Positions 36,888-45,725 of a stretch of DNA of 64,000 nt are shown piece after piece (within the stretch, counting starts at the first letter, position 1; each line of letters opens with the position of its first letter). Where the stretch lies: NCBI GenBank assembly GCA_963781665.1, contig CAWAGA010000002.1, forward strand, positions 4,154,001-4,218,000, written 5' to 3'. The DNA is from JAJYIW01 sp963781665 (lineage in GTDB: Bacteria > Chloroflexota > Anaerolineae > Anaerolineales > Anaerolineaceae). Below the pieces are notes generated by a model that made no database searches, was not told the DNA's origin, and saw only the letters and a program-made list of their open reading frames with translations. A program made the position numbers and the translations under genes.

Positions 36888-38048
36888 CTATTGCGCTGGT
36901 AGACAATCCCAAAGTTTGTGGGCCAGTGGTATGCTCCGTAAATCACCTTCAGAAAGCTCAAACACCTTGTTCATAACATAGGCCATCGTGATGTTGCGCT
37001 CGAGATCCATCAAGCAAACCGTTCCGCTGGCTCCAGTTGTGTAAAAACTGCGTGGACCAAGCAGTAAATCTTTATTGAGCAAGAGCACCCCTAATCCCCA
37101 CGCCGATTGGCGCCCGAAAGCAATCGCGTCCTTGCCACGGATCTGTTCTTGGATGGCGTGCTCAACCATTGCGCGCGAAAGTACTTGTTTGCCATTATAT
37201 TCGCCGCCATTTGCCAGGATCGATCCTAATTGGGCCATCGATCTGGCATTCCCGATCCCGTTGCCGGCAGGGATTTCCGCGGCATGGCAGGCGCGGGTAT
37301 TAAAACTTGTCATATCCAGCAAGGGTGGATTGACAGCATTCTTTTGAGCAGCAGGAAAGAAAAATTTTAGAATGGCTAATTGGAAAGGCGTGATTTTCTG
37401 TTTGGCATTGACGATATCTGCAACACGCGTTTCTTCTCGCTCGGGCAAGCCGATATGGAAATCAATCCCCAGTGGACCGGTAATCTCATCGTGCAAAAAC
37501 TGGCCTATAGTTTTCCCGGTCACCCGCAGCACGATCTCACCGAGTAAGAAACCGTAGGTAAGTGTGTGGTAGCCCAGTTTGGTTCCCGGCATCCACAATG
37601 GCTTTTCAGCCTCCAGGATATGGATGATTTTATCCCAACCAAACATGTCTTCGAACGTGACCTGCGGGGTAAAGGCGGGGACTCCAGCTGAATGCGAAAG
37701 CACGTGGCGTATGAGGATTTTATCCTTGCCATAGCTTGAATATTCTGGCCAATAACGACAGAGGGGCGCGTCCAGGTCGACTTGCCCTCGGTCTGCGAGA
37801 AGGAGGATGCACAATGCGGTGACCATTTTTGACGACGAGAATACAGTGACTATTGTGTCTCGATTCCATGGTCTGGTATGCACGGAATTGGCAAATCCAC
37901 CCCACAGGTCCAGTACAATTCGATCCTTGTACATTACCGTTAATGATGCGCCCACTTCCTTACCATCGGTAAAATTCTGGCAAAAAGTATCCCTTAAAGG
38001 GGCAAAAATCTCATCGCATGTTCCGCCAGGAATAAAATCAGCCGACAT
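36888..38048 (-). CDS. Beta-lactamase-family serine hydrolase (class C / esterase type)
   Basis: 386 residues from the ATG at 38048, which has GGAGG upstream. The catalytic SxxK is S71-S-S-K74 in TVFSSSKMV. The second motif is Tyr in LGYHTLTYGFLLGE, and GASGTVCLMD near the C-terminus replaces the usual KTG/HTG box. It is closer to EstB-like esterases and LACTB-type proteins than to true beta-lactamases. No signal peptide. Its place between a sugar transporter and a rhamnosidase suggests de-esterification of glycosides rather than antibiotic resistance. Confidence 0.8.
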   Translation of the reverse strand: MSADFIPGGTCDEIFAPLRDTFCQNFTDGKEVGASLTVMYKDRIVLDLWGGFANSVHTRPWNRDTIVTVFSSSKMVTALCILLLADRGQVDLDAPLCRYWPEYSSYGKDKILIRHVLSHSAGVPAFTPQVTFEDMFGWDKIIHILEAEKPLWMPGTKLGYHTLTYGFLLGEIVLRVTGKTIGQFLHDEITGPLGIDFHIGLPEREETRVADIVNAKQKITPFQLAILKFFFPAAQKNAVNPPLLDMTSFNTRACHAAEIPAGNGIGNARSMAQLGSILANGGEYNGKQVLSRAMVEHAIQEQIRGKDAIAFGRQSAWGLGVLLLNKDLLLGPRSFYTTGASGTVCLMDLERNITMAYVMNKVFELSEGDLRSIPLAHKLWDCLPAQ

Positions 38049-38118
38049 TTGCAACCTCCGCAAGAGCCAGCGCTTCCTTCTTTTGGAAATGTTTTTCTTT
38101 AATTCCTGTTGAAGATCG

Positions 38119-39444
38119 TCAAAACGCTGGCCCTTTTAACGGGTAAAGCCAGAGTAGCAGCAAGTTGAAGGCGGTTACTATTTGTGGAACCAGCAGGAAG
38201 ATAATCTTGATGCCCAGGAAGACGGAAGCGGGTTGGCTTTCTGCCGGTGCACCTTGAATGTATGCGAAAGCTAACATAATCGCCGTTCCCAGGGCTGGTC
38301 CAAAACTCTCGGCGGGTTTAACCAAAAGTGCATTCATGCCGTAGAACATGCCCTCTCGCCGCTGGCCTGAATTCAATTCGTCCTGGTCGATGACCAGCAT
38401 TTGCATTGGTCCTTTGAAGATCGAAGCGCCAGCAAATACGGCGTTCCAGACAATGCCCACCCAGATCATCCATTCGCGGGATGGATCGAGCACCAGGAAG
38501 AAGATAGACACCCCGCCGATGATCTGTAAAATCCATGAGACCATCATCAGGTTGATCATCCCCGTTTTTTTCCTTAGTCGCATCGCAATGAAGTTTGATA
38601 TGTATCCAATTACAATACTGCACAGGTAGTACCAGAGGATATTCTTCTCACCGATAATGAACCAGAACAAAAAAGTAAAAGCTGCGGTCATCGTGCTGGA
38701 AAGTTGGCCGAAAAAATTCATTCCAACAACGCTTAAGAAAGCCCGGTTCCAAAGGGTGTATCTGGCTGCCTTCCAAAAAGGTACAGGAGGGTCGTGGTGA
38801 AATTCCGGTTTTTCCTTGCAGAGCTTAACTACCAGGAAATAAAAGACCGGAGAACATAAGGCAATACCCAAACTGGCGATTTTGATTTGCTCATGATTTA
38901 GGGTGCTGACGGCTAAAAGCGGTAATCCAAAAATGAAAACAGCCACCATACTGATCAGGGTGATTTTGGTGCGTTCATCAACATCCATGGTCATCTCGGG
39001 CAACAAAGACATCCATGTCATAACCACCATGGTCATCAAAGTATCGTAGAAACACAAGGTCAGTGTAAAGTGCAGGAACAGCATGAATTGGGTATCATGG
39101 TCCGTGGGAATCCACCAGATTAATGCAAAGGCAAGGGCCAAAAGGGGAGCACCCCATTTAATATAGATCAGGCGCCGGCTTCCCCATTTTTTCGCATCAG
39201 TAGAATCGCTGAGATAACCGATGATCGGGTCGTTAATTGCGTTAATCACCCCATAAATTGCCAGGCCGATGTACCAGAGCTTGGGATCCAGTTTCAGATC
39301 ATTCAGGAAGAATTTAGAATAAGCAAATCCAAAAAAGCCGACGATGAGTATGGTTGGGACCATGCCTGATAGGTAACCAACCAACTGCCTGGTGGGGAGT
39401 TTTTCTTGGGTTTGCATTTTTTCGGTATGGAACAAAGTATTCAT
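38119..39444 (-). CDS. GPH-family (glycoside-pentoside-hexuronide) sugar symporter
   Basis: 441 residues with about 12 membrane segments. The signature loop INAINDPIIGYLSDST followed by KKWGSRRLIYIKWGAP is characteristic of GPH cation symporters (melibiose/glucuronide type). The ATG at 39444 has GAGGAG upstream. It is the first structural gene after the TetR regulator and should import the glycoside cleaved by the GH78 enzyme and esterases encoded downstream; rhamnose-containing glycosides are the best guess. Confidence 0.85.
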   Translation of the reverse strand: MNTLFHTEKMQTQEKLPTRQLVGYLSGMVPTILIVGFFGFAYSKFFLNDLKLDPKLWYIGLAIYGVINAINDPIIGYLSDSTDAKKWGSRRLIYIKWGAPLLALAFALIWWIPTDHDTQFMLFLHFTLTLCFYDTLMTMVVMTWMSLLPEMTMDVDERTKITLISMVAVFIFGLPLLAVSTLNHEQIKIASLGIALCSPVFYFLVVKLCKEKPEFHHDPPVPFWKAARYTLWNRAFLSVVGMNFFGQLSSTMTAAFTFLFWFIIGEKNILWYYLCSIVIGYISNFIAMRLRKKTGMINLMMVSWILQIIGGVSIFFLVLDPSREWMIWVGIVWNAVFAGASIFKGPMQMLVIDQDELNSGQRREGMFYGMNALLVKPAESFGPALGTAIMLAFAYIQGAPAESQPASVFLGIKIIFLLVPQIVTAFNLLLLWLYPLKGPAF

Positions 39445-39611
39445 TCAGCGCTCCTCATTGCTCGAGTAAGTTACGTTTGAACAGTTCCAGGTAGAACAGA
39501 TTGCAAAGCCTAAGGGCTATAGGTGATTTTTTCTGCCTTGTGAAAACTAAACCTGCCTTCAAAAGCGTGAGATCATAGCCAATAAAACATACATGATTGT
39601 TAAAAAGCCAT

Positions 39612-40259
39612 TTAGGGTCTTCCTTCTCTTAAGTGATCAAAGTACACATTGATCATTTCTTTGAAGGAGATTAACTGTTCATCCAGTGGAACTCCCTGTT
39701 CATTCGACAATAACTCCCCTCGCGCTGCCATTTTCTCTAAGAAACTCATGATGGTATTGAGGATCGTGACAACCTGCTTGCGGGTCAATAAAGCCTGTCT
39801 GTTTTCTCCTGATGAATCGTGGCCCCATTTCAGCGAGAATACCTGGTCTCTATACCAACCGGCCAACTTTTCATTAGGGTAGTGATCCCCGTAAAGATGA
39901 TCGAACATTCCGAGAAATCGGTAGGCGTCCCGCAACAAATAAAACTGATCGATCATCGCCAGGACGTTTTTACGCATGGCTTCAAGCCTGTGAGGATTTT
40001 CTCCAAGGTCGGTGGATTCTGCAATTTTATTAAGCATTCTCGCCGCGATCTCGAAGGCAATTGGGTCACAGTCGGAAAAATAGCGATAAAGCGACATCCG
40101 GGTGATGCCTGCCTGGGCAGCAATGTCTGTCATATTGGTGTTCTCAAGACCTTTTTCCAAGAAAAGTTTTTGGGCAGCATCCAGGATACTGGTGCGCTGT
40201 TTTTCCACCTGGGTTTTGCCATTCAACCGGCTAACTTCTAACTTCGAGATTTTATTCAT
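39612..40259 (-). CDS. TetR family transcriptional regulator
   Basis: About 215 residues from the ATG at 40259 (AGG 8 bases upstream); longer starts at 40265 and 40289 are possible. Residues about 17-65 form the TetR helix-turn-helix: ILDAAQKLFLEKGLENTNMTDIAAQAGITRMSLYRYF. The remaining helical part is the ligand-binding domain and matches no specific subfamily I recognise. An inverted repeat lies just upstream (40284-40319). Likely a local repressor of itself and of the transporter-glycosidase operon that follows on the same strand. Confidence 0.85.
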   Translation of the reverse strand: MNKISKLEVSRLNGKTQVEKQRTSILDAAQKLFLEKGLENTNMTDIAAQAGITRMSLYRYFSDCDPIAFEIAARMLNKIAESTDLGENPHRLEAMRKNVLAMIDQFYLLRDAYRFLGMFDHLYGDHYPNEKLAGWYRDQVFSLKWGHDSSGENRQALLTRKQVVTILNTIMSFLEKMAARGELLSNEQGVPLDEQLISFKEMINVYFDHLREGRP

Positions 40260-40283
40260 TGGCATGACCTGGTGCGGAATATA

Positions 40284-40319
40284 TGACATGGTGTCACATC
40301 ATGATTTTACATGTTGTCA
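40284..40319. promoter_or_regulatory. Putative TetR operator
   Basis: TGACATGGTGTCA (40284-40296) is an inverted repeat TGACA-3-TGTCA, and a further CATGTTGTCA ends at 40319, mirroring the TGACATG at 40284. The cluster overlaps the expected promoter of the TetR gene, the usual place for autorepression. Confidence 0.5.
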
Positions 40320-40570
40320 AATACAAAGTCAAGATTATTTATAACGTGAAGTATCTGCCTTTGGTGAAATGGAAAGCAACCCCCAAGGCCAACGATTGGT
40401 CTTTATTTGCCTTAGGAGAGCTTACTGGGAGAGAAGATGTGGGTTTCAAATTGTTTTTTCCAACACTCGAATTGACCTCTTATCAAAGGTTGCAGCACCG
40501 GGGTTGATGTGAAATTCTGGGAGATGGTCTTTAAAATTTTCGGGCTGGCTTCTTAGTAACCCGAGTAGGC
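40320..40570. other. Intergenic region, no gene seen
   Basis: It separates the TetR promoter from the end of the lipoprotein gene. A + frame of about 70 codons here has no ribosome site and no recognisable family. Confidence 0.4.
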
Positions 40571-41296
40571 TCAGTTTGAGGAACAAACTCCATTGATTGG
40601 AACACGATAATTCTCCAAACCTGGTTCGTCAGCTTCTATCCAATCGCAATGGGGATACGCATAAAGTACCACAATTTGGGTTAAACCAGCTTGTATCGTA
40701 ACCTTCCCATCGTGGCGACTATAAGAATTTGTGCACCACGCTGTTTGGTAGGGTGCATCCATTGGATAAAAATTAAAACGCCAGGAGCCTTTATTTTCAT
40801 AGACCCAATATTCGAGCGTCATTACATCTGAACCGCTGTTATTGGTGAACTGAAATTCAGCACAACAGGCATAATTGTCGGGATTGGATTTACCAATTAA
40901 TTCAGTCATAATCACATTTCTTGCTTCATATAAGTTCGTTGATACGACGCATGCCTCCAAGGGGCAGGGCGCAATTCCTTCCGAATCGATGCACCTGGTA
41001 CCGAATGCAGACCCATTTTCCGAATTCAAATTTGTTGTCGCTTCCATATTTGTATTTTCAGCCGGCTGCCCATTATCCTGTGAATCAGAACGGTGAACCC
41101 AGTATTCAACTAAGGACAAATTGCACCCCAATATAAAAATGATTGCACAACTTAAAATTGCTGCTATCCCAAATCGATGGTGCTGAAAGGCTGATTTTTT
41201 CCCTTTTCCATGATTTTTCTTCCCAACTCTATGTTTACCCTGATATACAGAAAATGATATCTGGCTTTGCGTACATCCACGCACCAAGCACGCCAT
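40571..41296 (-). CDS. Hypothetical Cys-rich lipoprotein
   Basis: About 241 residues from the ATG at 41296 (AAGGA 10 bases upstream); a start at 41362 is less likely. A basic stretch (KHRVGKKNHGKGKKSAFQHHR) precedes a hydrophobic segment ending FILGC, a lipobox, so the mature protein should be lipid-anchored. It is followed by an Asn/Thr/Ser linker and a globular part with nine Cys (RCIDSEGIAPCPLEAC, YACCAEFQF, AWCTNS, PHCDW, GVC), suggesting disulfides. No known domain recognised. It is divergent from the GH4 gene. Confidence 0.55.
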   Translation of the reverse strand: MACLVRGCTQSQISFSVYQGKHRVGKKNHGKGKKSAFQHHRFGIAAILSCAIIFILGCNLSLVEYWVHRSDSQDNGQPAENTNMEATTNLNSENGSAFGTRCIDSEGIAPCPLEACVVSTNLYEARNVIMTELIGKSNPDNYACCAEFQFTNNSGSDVMTLEYWVYENKGSWRFNFYPMDAPYQTAWCTNSYSRHDGKVTIQAGLTQIVVLYAYPHCDWIEADEPGLENYRVPINGVCSSN

Positions 41297-41393
41297 ATAT
41301 GGGGATTCCTTATAGGGATTTGCGACAAGAACATTATAATTCACCAACGAAACAACGGTCATCAGAATTTGATTCGGGTATTATTAATATGGG

Positions 41394-42860
41394 TTGCATT
41401 CCTTCCACCCAGAACAAAATTTTTCTGTTGATTTTAATCAAGTAAGAAATCATAAAAGCATTGAGTTTTATGAAAGGTTAACCATAAATCCCATTCCTCT
41501 CAAAATTGCCTACATAGGCGGTGGAAGCCGTGGTTGGGCTCGCATATTGATGACCGATATTGCCTTCTGCTCTGACCTTACAGGCGAGGTGGCGCTTTAT
41601 GATATTGATATGGAGTCTGCACGTCTGAACGAACACCTTGGTAATTGGATGCAGATGCAGGCAGGTGTTGTGTCCCGCTGGAATTACATTGCCGTCCCCA
41701 CTCTACAGGATGCGTTGCAGAATGCGGATTTTGTCATCATCTCTATCCAACCAGGTCCTTTGGCGTTAATGGCGGAGGATATCGCCCTGGCAGAGGAATA
41801 TGGCCTCTTTTTCCCGGTAGGCAACTCAACTGGAGCGCCTGGTTTGATCCGTGGACTTCGATCGGTTCCGATCTACAGGGCATTTGCGGAAGCTATCGCC
41901 GAATTCTGCCCGAATGCCTGGGTGATCAATTACACCAACCCGATGAGCATCTGCACACGGACGCTTACTCGGGTAGTCCCCGGATTAAAGGTCTTTGGTT
42001 GCTGTCATGAAGTGTTTGGAACCCAGGAGTTGTTGGCCCGCCTCGCCGGTCAGTATCTGAATATTGAACCTCCCGCTAGAAGCGAAATACAAGTCAATGT
42101 GATGGGAATCAATCACTTCACATGGGTGGATCACGCAATGTATCAGGATCACGACCTGCTTGACTTGTTGAGATATCACCTTTTACAGCCAGGAATACTT
42201 CGCAAATATACCCAGGCCGAAGTGGAAAGTTGGAACAACTGGTTCCACAGCGCGGAACAAGTCAAGTTCAACTTGTTCCAACGCTTTGGAGTCCTTGCCG
42301 CGGCAGGAGATCGCCACCTTGTAGAATTTTTGCCGGGATTTATTCGTTCGCCTGAAACATTGTTCGAATGGGGCATTATCCGCACGCCTGTCTCGTGGCG
42401 AATCGAACGCTGGGAAACTGCCCCGCAAAAGACCCTTGATCTGATCAATGGCGTCACACCATTTGTTCTGGAACGATCCGGTGAAGAGGGGATTAATATG
42501 ATCCGGGCGCTTCTAGGCCTGGGCGATCTCGTTTCGAATGTCAATATGGAAAACATTGGTCAAATATCCAACGCACCTCTTCATGCTGTGGTGGAAACAA
42601 ATGTACAATTCAGTCGCGACACGATTCGTCCATTGAGCGCAGGCAAGCTCCCCGCGGGGATTGCGCCATTGATCAACCAGCATATTGCCAACCAGGAGCT
42701 GGTCATTAAATCAGCATTGACGGGGGATCTGGATCTTGCCTTCCAGACGTTTTTCAATGACCCCACCAATCATCTTCCCATCGATACTGCCTGGGAGCTT
42801 TTCAATAAGATGTTGCAAGCAAACCGGGATTATCTGCCTGCCACACCAAAAACCTTGTAG
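41394..42860 (+). CDS. Glycoside hydrolase family 4 enzyme (NAD+/metal dependent)
   Basis: An alpha-galactosidase/alpha-glucosidase-type GH4 enzyme, using NAD+ and a divalent metal for a redox-elimination mechanism. The Rossmann motif KIAYIGGGSRGW begins at about 41505. Further motifs are NYTNPMSICTRT, the metal-binding FGCCHEVFG and VMGINHFTW. The start is unclear: the TTG at 41394 gives an unusual 36-residue extension, and no ATG or GTG with a ribosome site lies between it and the Rossmann motif, so the true start codon may be altered. It precedes a decayed LacI/ABC-permease locus, which may once have supplied its substrate. Confidence 0.8.
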   Translation: MHSFHPEQNFSVDFNQVRNHKSIEFYERLTINPIPLKIAYIGGGSRGWARILMTDIAFCSDLTGEVALYDIDMESARLNEHLGNWMQMQAGVVSRWNYIAVPTLQDALQNADFVIISIQPGPLALMAEDIALAEEYGLFFPVGNSTGAPGLIRGLRSVPIYRAFAEAIAEFCPNAWVINYTNPMSICTRTLTRVVPGLKVFGCCHEVFGTQELLARLAGQYLNIEPPARSEIQVNVMGINHFTWVDHAMYQDHDLLDLLRYHLLQPGILRKYTQAEVESWNNWFHSAEQVKFNLFQRFGVLAAAGDRHLVEFLPGFIRSPETLFEWGIIRTPVSWRIERWETAPQKTLDLINGVTPFVLERSGEEGINMIRALLGLGDLVSNVNMENIGQISNAPLHAVVETNVQFSRDTIRPLSAGKLPAGIAPLINQHIANQELVIKSALTGDLDLAFQTFFNDPTNHLPIDTAWELFNKMLQANRDYLPATPKTL

Positions 42861-42948
42861 GGTGAGACCAGATTATTCATTTTTTTGACCGGGCATTTTT
42901 CTTTGGGGGGTTCTTTTATTTGGATCGTTTGATGGCCTATCCCGGGCT

Positions 42949-43284
42949 TTGCCAGGCGAGTTAATAGGGATGGGTGGCAGTTTATCCTTTGGGAATTGGC
43001 GTAGGGATAATACCTGTTTAACCCCATTGCATCCATCGGCCTCACCCTCCCGGACTTCCGCAATCCCCATTTCTGGCAAACTGCCGACGGAGTGGATCAG
43101 GAGATTCGTGCTTCAGGTTACCGCCTGGCTCCTCCCCAGCGCAGATCTCAACCCTGATTACGGGGAAGATATTTTCAAAGAACTGTCTCGCTGGCGCATT
43201 GACGGGCTGCCTCTGGTTGGCACTTGGCCCGCATTCGAGAGCTCGACAGGCCGCACCAGAAAATTATGCTTTCAGCGCACTTGA
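42949..43284 (+). pseudogene. Remnant of a LacI family regulator
   Basis: Two frames each carry part of one LacI effector domain. From 43023: ASIGLTLPDFRNPHFW then GVDQEIRASGYRLA. In the next frame from about 43140: ADLNPDYGEDIFKELSRW then RIDGLPLVGTW. Together they match the segment IGLIIPDISNPFF...GYRLLLADS...RRVDGLILVGT of LacI proteins. A stop precedes the match, there is no helix-turn-helix, and the rest of the effector domain is missing, so this is a true fragment. Confidence 0.6.
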
Positions 43285-43377
43285 TTCTCCGAGAGTCTAC
43301 TGGACCAGCTTCATCTTGATAAGGCTGGTATTCGCAGTATCGAAAAGTCGACCAGATCAATCATCAAAGGTTTCTTT

Positions 43378-43911
43378 ATGCGGAAAAGATCCGGTATTGT
43401 CAAGTTTATCAAGCGCAACTCTGCCGGCTATTTATTCCTTACGCCGTAGCTTCTGGGTTTTCTTGTGTTTACACGTTACCCGATGATATATTCTCTGTAT
43501 CTCGGCTTCACGAATTATGATTTTACAAAGCCCGATTTGACCCAATGGATCGGGCTTGGCAACTATCCGAAAATGTTTGGACCGGTATTCGGGCTGTCAA
43601 GTTTCACTGCGTCTACAGGCGAAGCCATGGGCGCAGACCCGTACTTCCTGAAATCGTTGTCCGTGATGTTTACCTATGTGTTCGTTTCTGTACCGCTAAA
43701 GCTGATCTTCGCCCTTGCGGTAGCGATGCTGATGAACCAGAAACTGCGAAGTGTGCCGTTTTATCGGGTGGTGTACTACATTCCCACTCTGCTCGGGGGA
43801 TCTGTGGCAATTGCTGTGCTGTGGAGGAAATTGTTCGAGAAACAAGGTTTGGTAAAGGATTTATACCTCAGTAGCCGACCGAACGATCCCACAGGATCCG
43901 AACCTGCCTAA
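43378..43911 (+). pseudogene. Broken sugar ABC transporter permease (MalF type)
   Basis: The ATG at 43378 follows AAAGG. The product begins MRKRSGIVKFIKRNSAGYLFLTP and then meets an in-frame TAG (43447-43449) where relatives have Trp (TPWLLGFLVF). The frame then reads on through LLGFLVFTRYPMIYSLYLGFTNYDF and the periplasmic loop to YYIPTLLGGSVAIAVLWRKLF, and stops at 43911. It is only about 177 codons against about 300 in the family, lacking the EAA loop that contacts the ATPase. Nonsense plus truncation make a real pseudogene. Confidence 0.75.
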
Positions 43912-44032
43912 TGACCAGGAGTTTGTGAACGAGCTTCCGCTGATCGGCCAGGCGGTAGCCTACGGGCAATCCACGGTTGACCAGGGCGCGGCAGATCTGC
44001 CGGCATTGATCGTGCGTTTGGCGGTCAAGTAA
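43862..44032 (+). pseudogene. Unidentified 3' gene fragment
   Basis: In a frame different from the permease, the sequence reads TIPQDPNLPNDQEFVNELP then LIGQAVAYGQSTVDQGAADL and ends in TAA, followed 28 bases later by a strong terminator. It has no start. It looks like the C-terminus of a different protein joined to the permease by a deletion. I do not recognise the family. Confidence 0.4.
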
Positions 44033-44059
44033 ATTCCATCTGTAATGGTGGTATCAATA

Positions 44060-44093
44060 AAGTGCGGGGCGGTAAAACTCCGCACTTTTTTTT
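44060..44093 (+). terminator. Rho-independent terminator
   Basis: AAGTGCGG (44060-44067) pairs with CCGCACTT (44080-44087), and the T run continues to 44093. It is a complete + strand terminator now ending only broken genes. Confidence 0.85.
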
Positions 44094-44124
44094 AACATAC
44101 AGGTGATGAAGATCAGCTTTTACA

Positions 44125-45477
44125 TTATATTTCGTATGGCACGGTTCCGGTTGCATCCATGGGATAGCCCCAGTGATGCATGTAATCAAGGCCAGGTAAG
44201 AATTCATCTCCCTGGCCTGCAAGTAACTGATTTAGGATTACATCCAGGTGAGACTGAACATCCCTCAAACAATTCTCATTGCACAAATTGACCATTTGGT
44301 AAGGATCTACGAGGTTATCAAATAAAAGCCAGGGACCTTCTAGATCGCGTACATAGGTATAACGCCGGGTTCGCACCCCGCGGTACTCACGTGCCGTTGG
44401 CCAGGGAGGGTTAGTCCATTCGCCAAAACAGTGGATGCATTCGATCAATGCTGCCTCTACAGTCAAGTTCTCGTCACCACGAAGATAAGCTGCATAACTA
44501 CGACCTTCTACTTCATTTGGAATAGGTAAACCACACAATCCCAATAAAGTAGGCATGATATCCGGGCTATTGAAAGGTATATCCACAATCCTTTCTTGTT
44601 TTCCCAGCTGGTGCGGCCAGCGAAGAAGGAAGGGCACCAGGATTGATTCATCCCAAGGCCTTTGTTTGCGCTGCTCCCCCTGTGACCAGAGCATATCACC
44701 GTGATCTGACGTATATACTAATAAAGTATCTTCGGCAATGCCCTGTTCATCCAGGGTTTCCAAGATACTGCCGAGACATTCATCCAAAGCAGAGATGTGC
44801 GCATAGTATCCAGAAAGTTCCTGTCGGGCGATTTCCTGGTTTTCATCTGGTACATTTGGTCTCAAAATAATGTCTTCTGGGTTGTACATATCCCGAAAGC
44901 GCGGTGGAGCAGTATCGTAAGGATTATGCGGCGGGCCCCAGGAAAGAACCAATAAGAATGGTTTACTTTTATCATGAAGGCGGATAAAGTCTTGGGCTGC
45001 AGCTGTCTGAGCCTGGGCATCATAACCATTCCACACTCGTGCATGAGGGTTGTTTCCCTCATAATAAATTGAATGGTTGTAATCGTGAGTGCACTCCAGA
45101 ACTTTCCAGGTATCGAAACCTAAATGCCGTTCCAGGTCGATAAAACGGCTGCGCCCGTGGCCGTCTACATGCCATTTACCGATACAGGCAGTATCATAAC
45201 CTGCAAAGTTGAAGCAATCTGCCAGAGTGGCTGATGTTGGTTTGAGGTTAACGTCATTAACGAAGACACCATGCGTCAAGGGATACTGGCCGGTTAATAA
45301 ACAACCCCGGTAAGGACTACACACCGGTGCGCAGGAAACCGCATTGGAGAAGTTGATACTTTGCCGGGCCAAATGATCCATTGCCGGTGTTTTGACATTC
45401 AAGTCGTCATTGTAACCGGTGGCCTGGGCGCGGTGCTGGTCGCTAAAGATGAAAACAACATTGGGATGAATATTCAT
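44125..45477 (-). CDS. Type I sulfatase
   Basis: 450 residues, hydrolysing sulfate esters. The active-site motif is C53-S-P-Y-R57-G in CAPVCSPYRGCLLTGQYP, where Cys53 would become formylglycine. Metal ligands are in VFIFSDQH (Asp13) and YTSDHGDMLWSQG; GKWHVDGHG supplies further active-site residues. A Cys-type site in an anaerobe would need an anSME maturase, which is not in the window. No signal peptide, so probably cytoplasmic and acting on imported sulfated sugars. The GH63-like gene lies upstream on the same strand, with a 250-base gap. Confidence 0.9.
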   Translation of the reverse strand: MNIHPNVVFIFSDQHRAQATGYNDDLNVKTPAMDHLARQSINFSNAVSCAPVCSPYRGCLLTGQYPLTHGVFVNDVNLKPTSATLADCFNFAGYDTACIGKWHVDGHGRSRFIDLERHLGFDTWKVLECTHDYNHSIYYEGNNPHARVWNGYDAQAQTAAAQDFIRLHDKSKPFLLVLSWGPPHNPYDTAPPRFRDMYNPEDIILRPNVPDENQEIARQELSGYYAHISALDECLGSILETLDEQGIAEDTLLVYTSDHGDMLWSQGEQRKQRPWDESILVPFLLRWPHQLGKQERIVDIPFNSPDIMPTLLGLCGLPIPNEVEGRSYAAYLRGDENLTVEAALIECIHCFGEWTNPPWPTAREYRGVRTRRYTYVRDLEGPWLLFDNLVDPYQMVNLCNENCLRDVQSHLDVILNQLLAGQGDEFLPGLDYMHHWGYPMDATGTVPYEI

Positions 45478-45701
45478 AGCAGGTTATTTGAATTTCCTTA
45501 TCTAATAAACAGGTTTTCAGCGCCATGTCGTTTTCTCGCAAAAAATTCTATCCACGCAGCCAGCGGGCAATCTGCGTTTTTTGACGAATGCCTGACTGTA
45601 GGAATGCGCCAGACTAAATGAAAGACTGCGATTGAGCATAAAGGAATCCACCTCACCGAATTAAATGCAAAAAATGGTTTCATTCAATTAAATAACAATT
45701 C

Positions 45702-45725
45702 GCAGGTATGCTGTGCATCACCTGC
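45702..45725 (-). terminator. Hairpin after the GH63-like gene
   Basis: GCAGGTGATGC / GCATACCTGC on the - strand form a stem with one bulge, directly next to the TAG stop at 45726. The sequence after it is AT-rich but has no clean T run, so termination is uncertain. Confidence 0.35.

Noticed and set aside
36888..38048. True beta-lactamase (antibiotic resistance)
   Set aside because: SxxK is present, but there is no signal peptide and the KTG box is replaced; the operon context fits an esterase.
18261..43449. TAG codons inside GH5, the MalF-type gene and the chemoreceptor remnant as a sign of TAG reassignment
   Set aside because: Intact genes here end in TAG (for example the beta-helix gene at 6263-6265 and the pyrophosphatase at 48826-48828), and no suppressor tRNA was seen. 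Point mutations or errors explain the cases.
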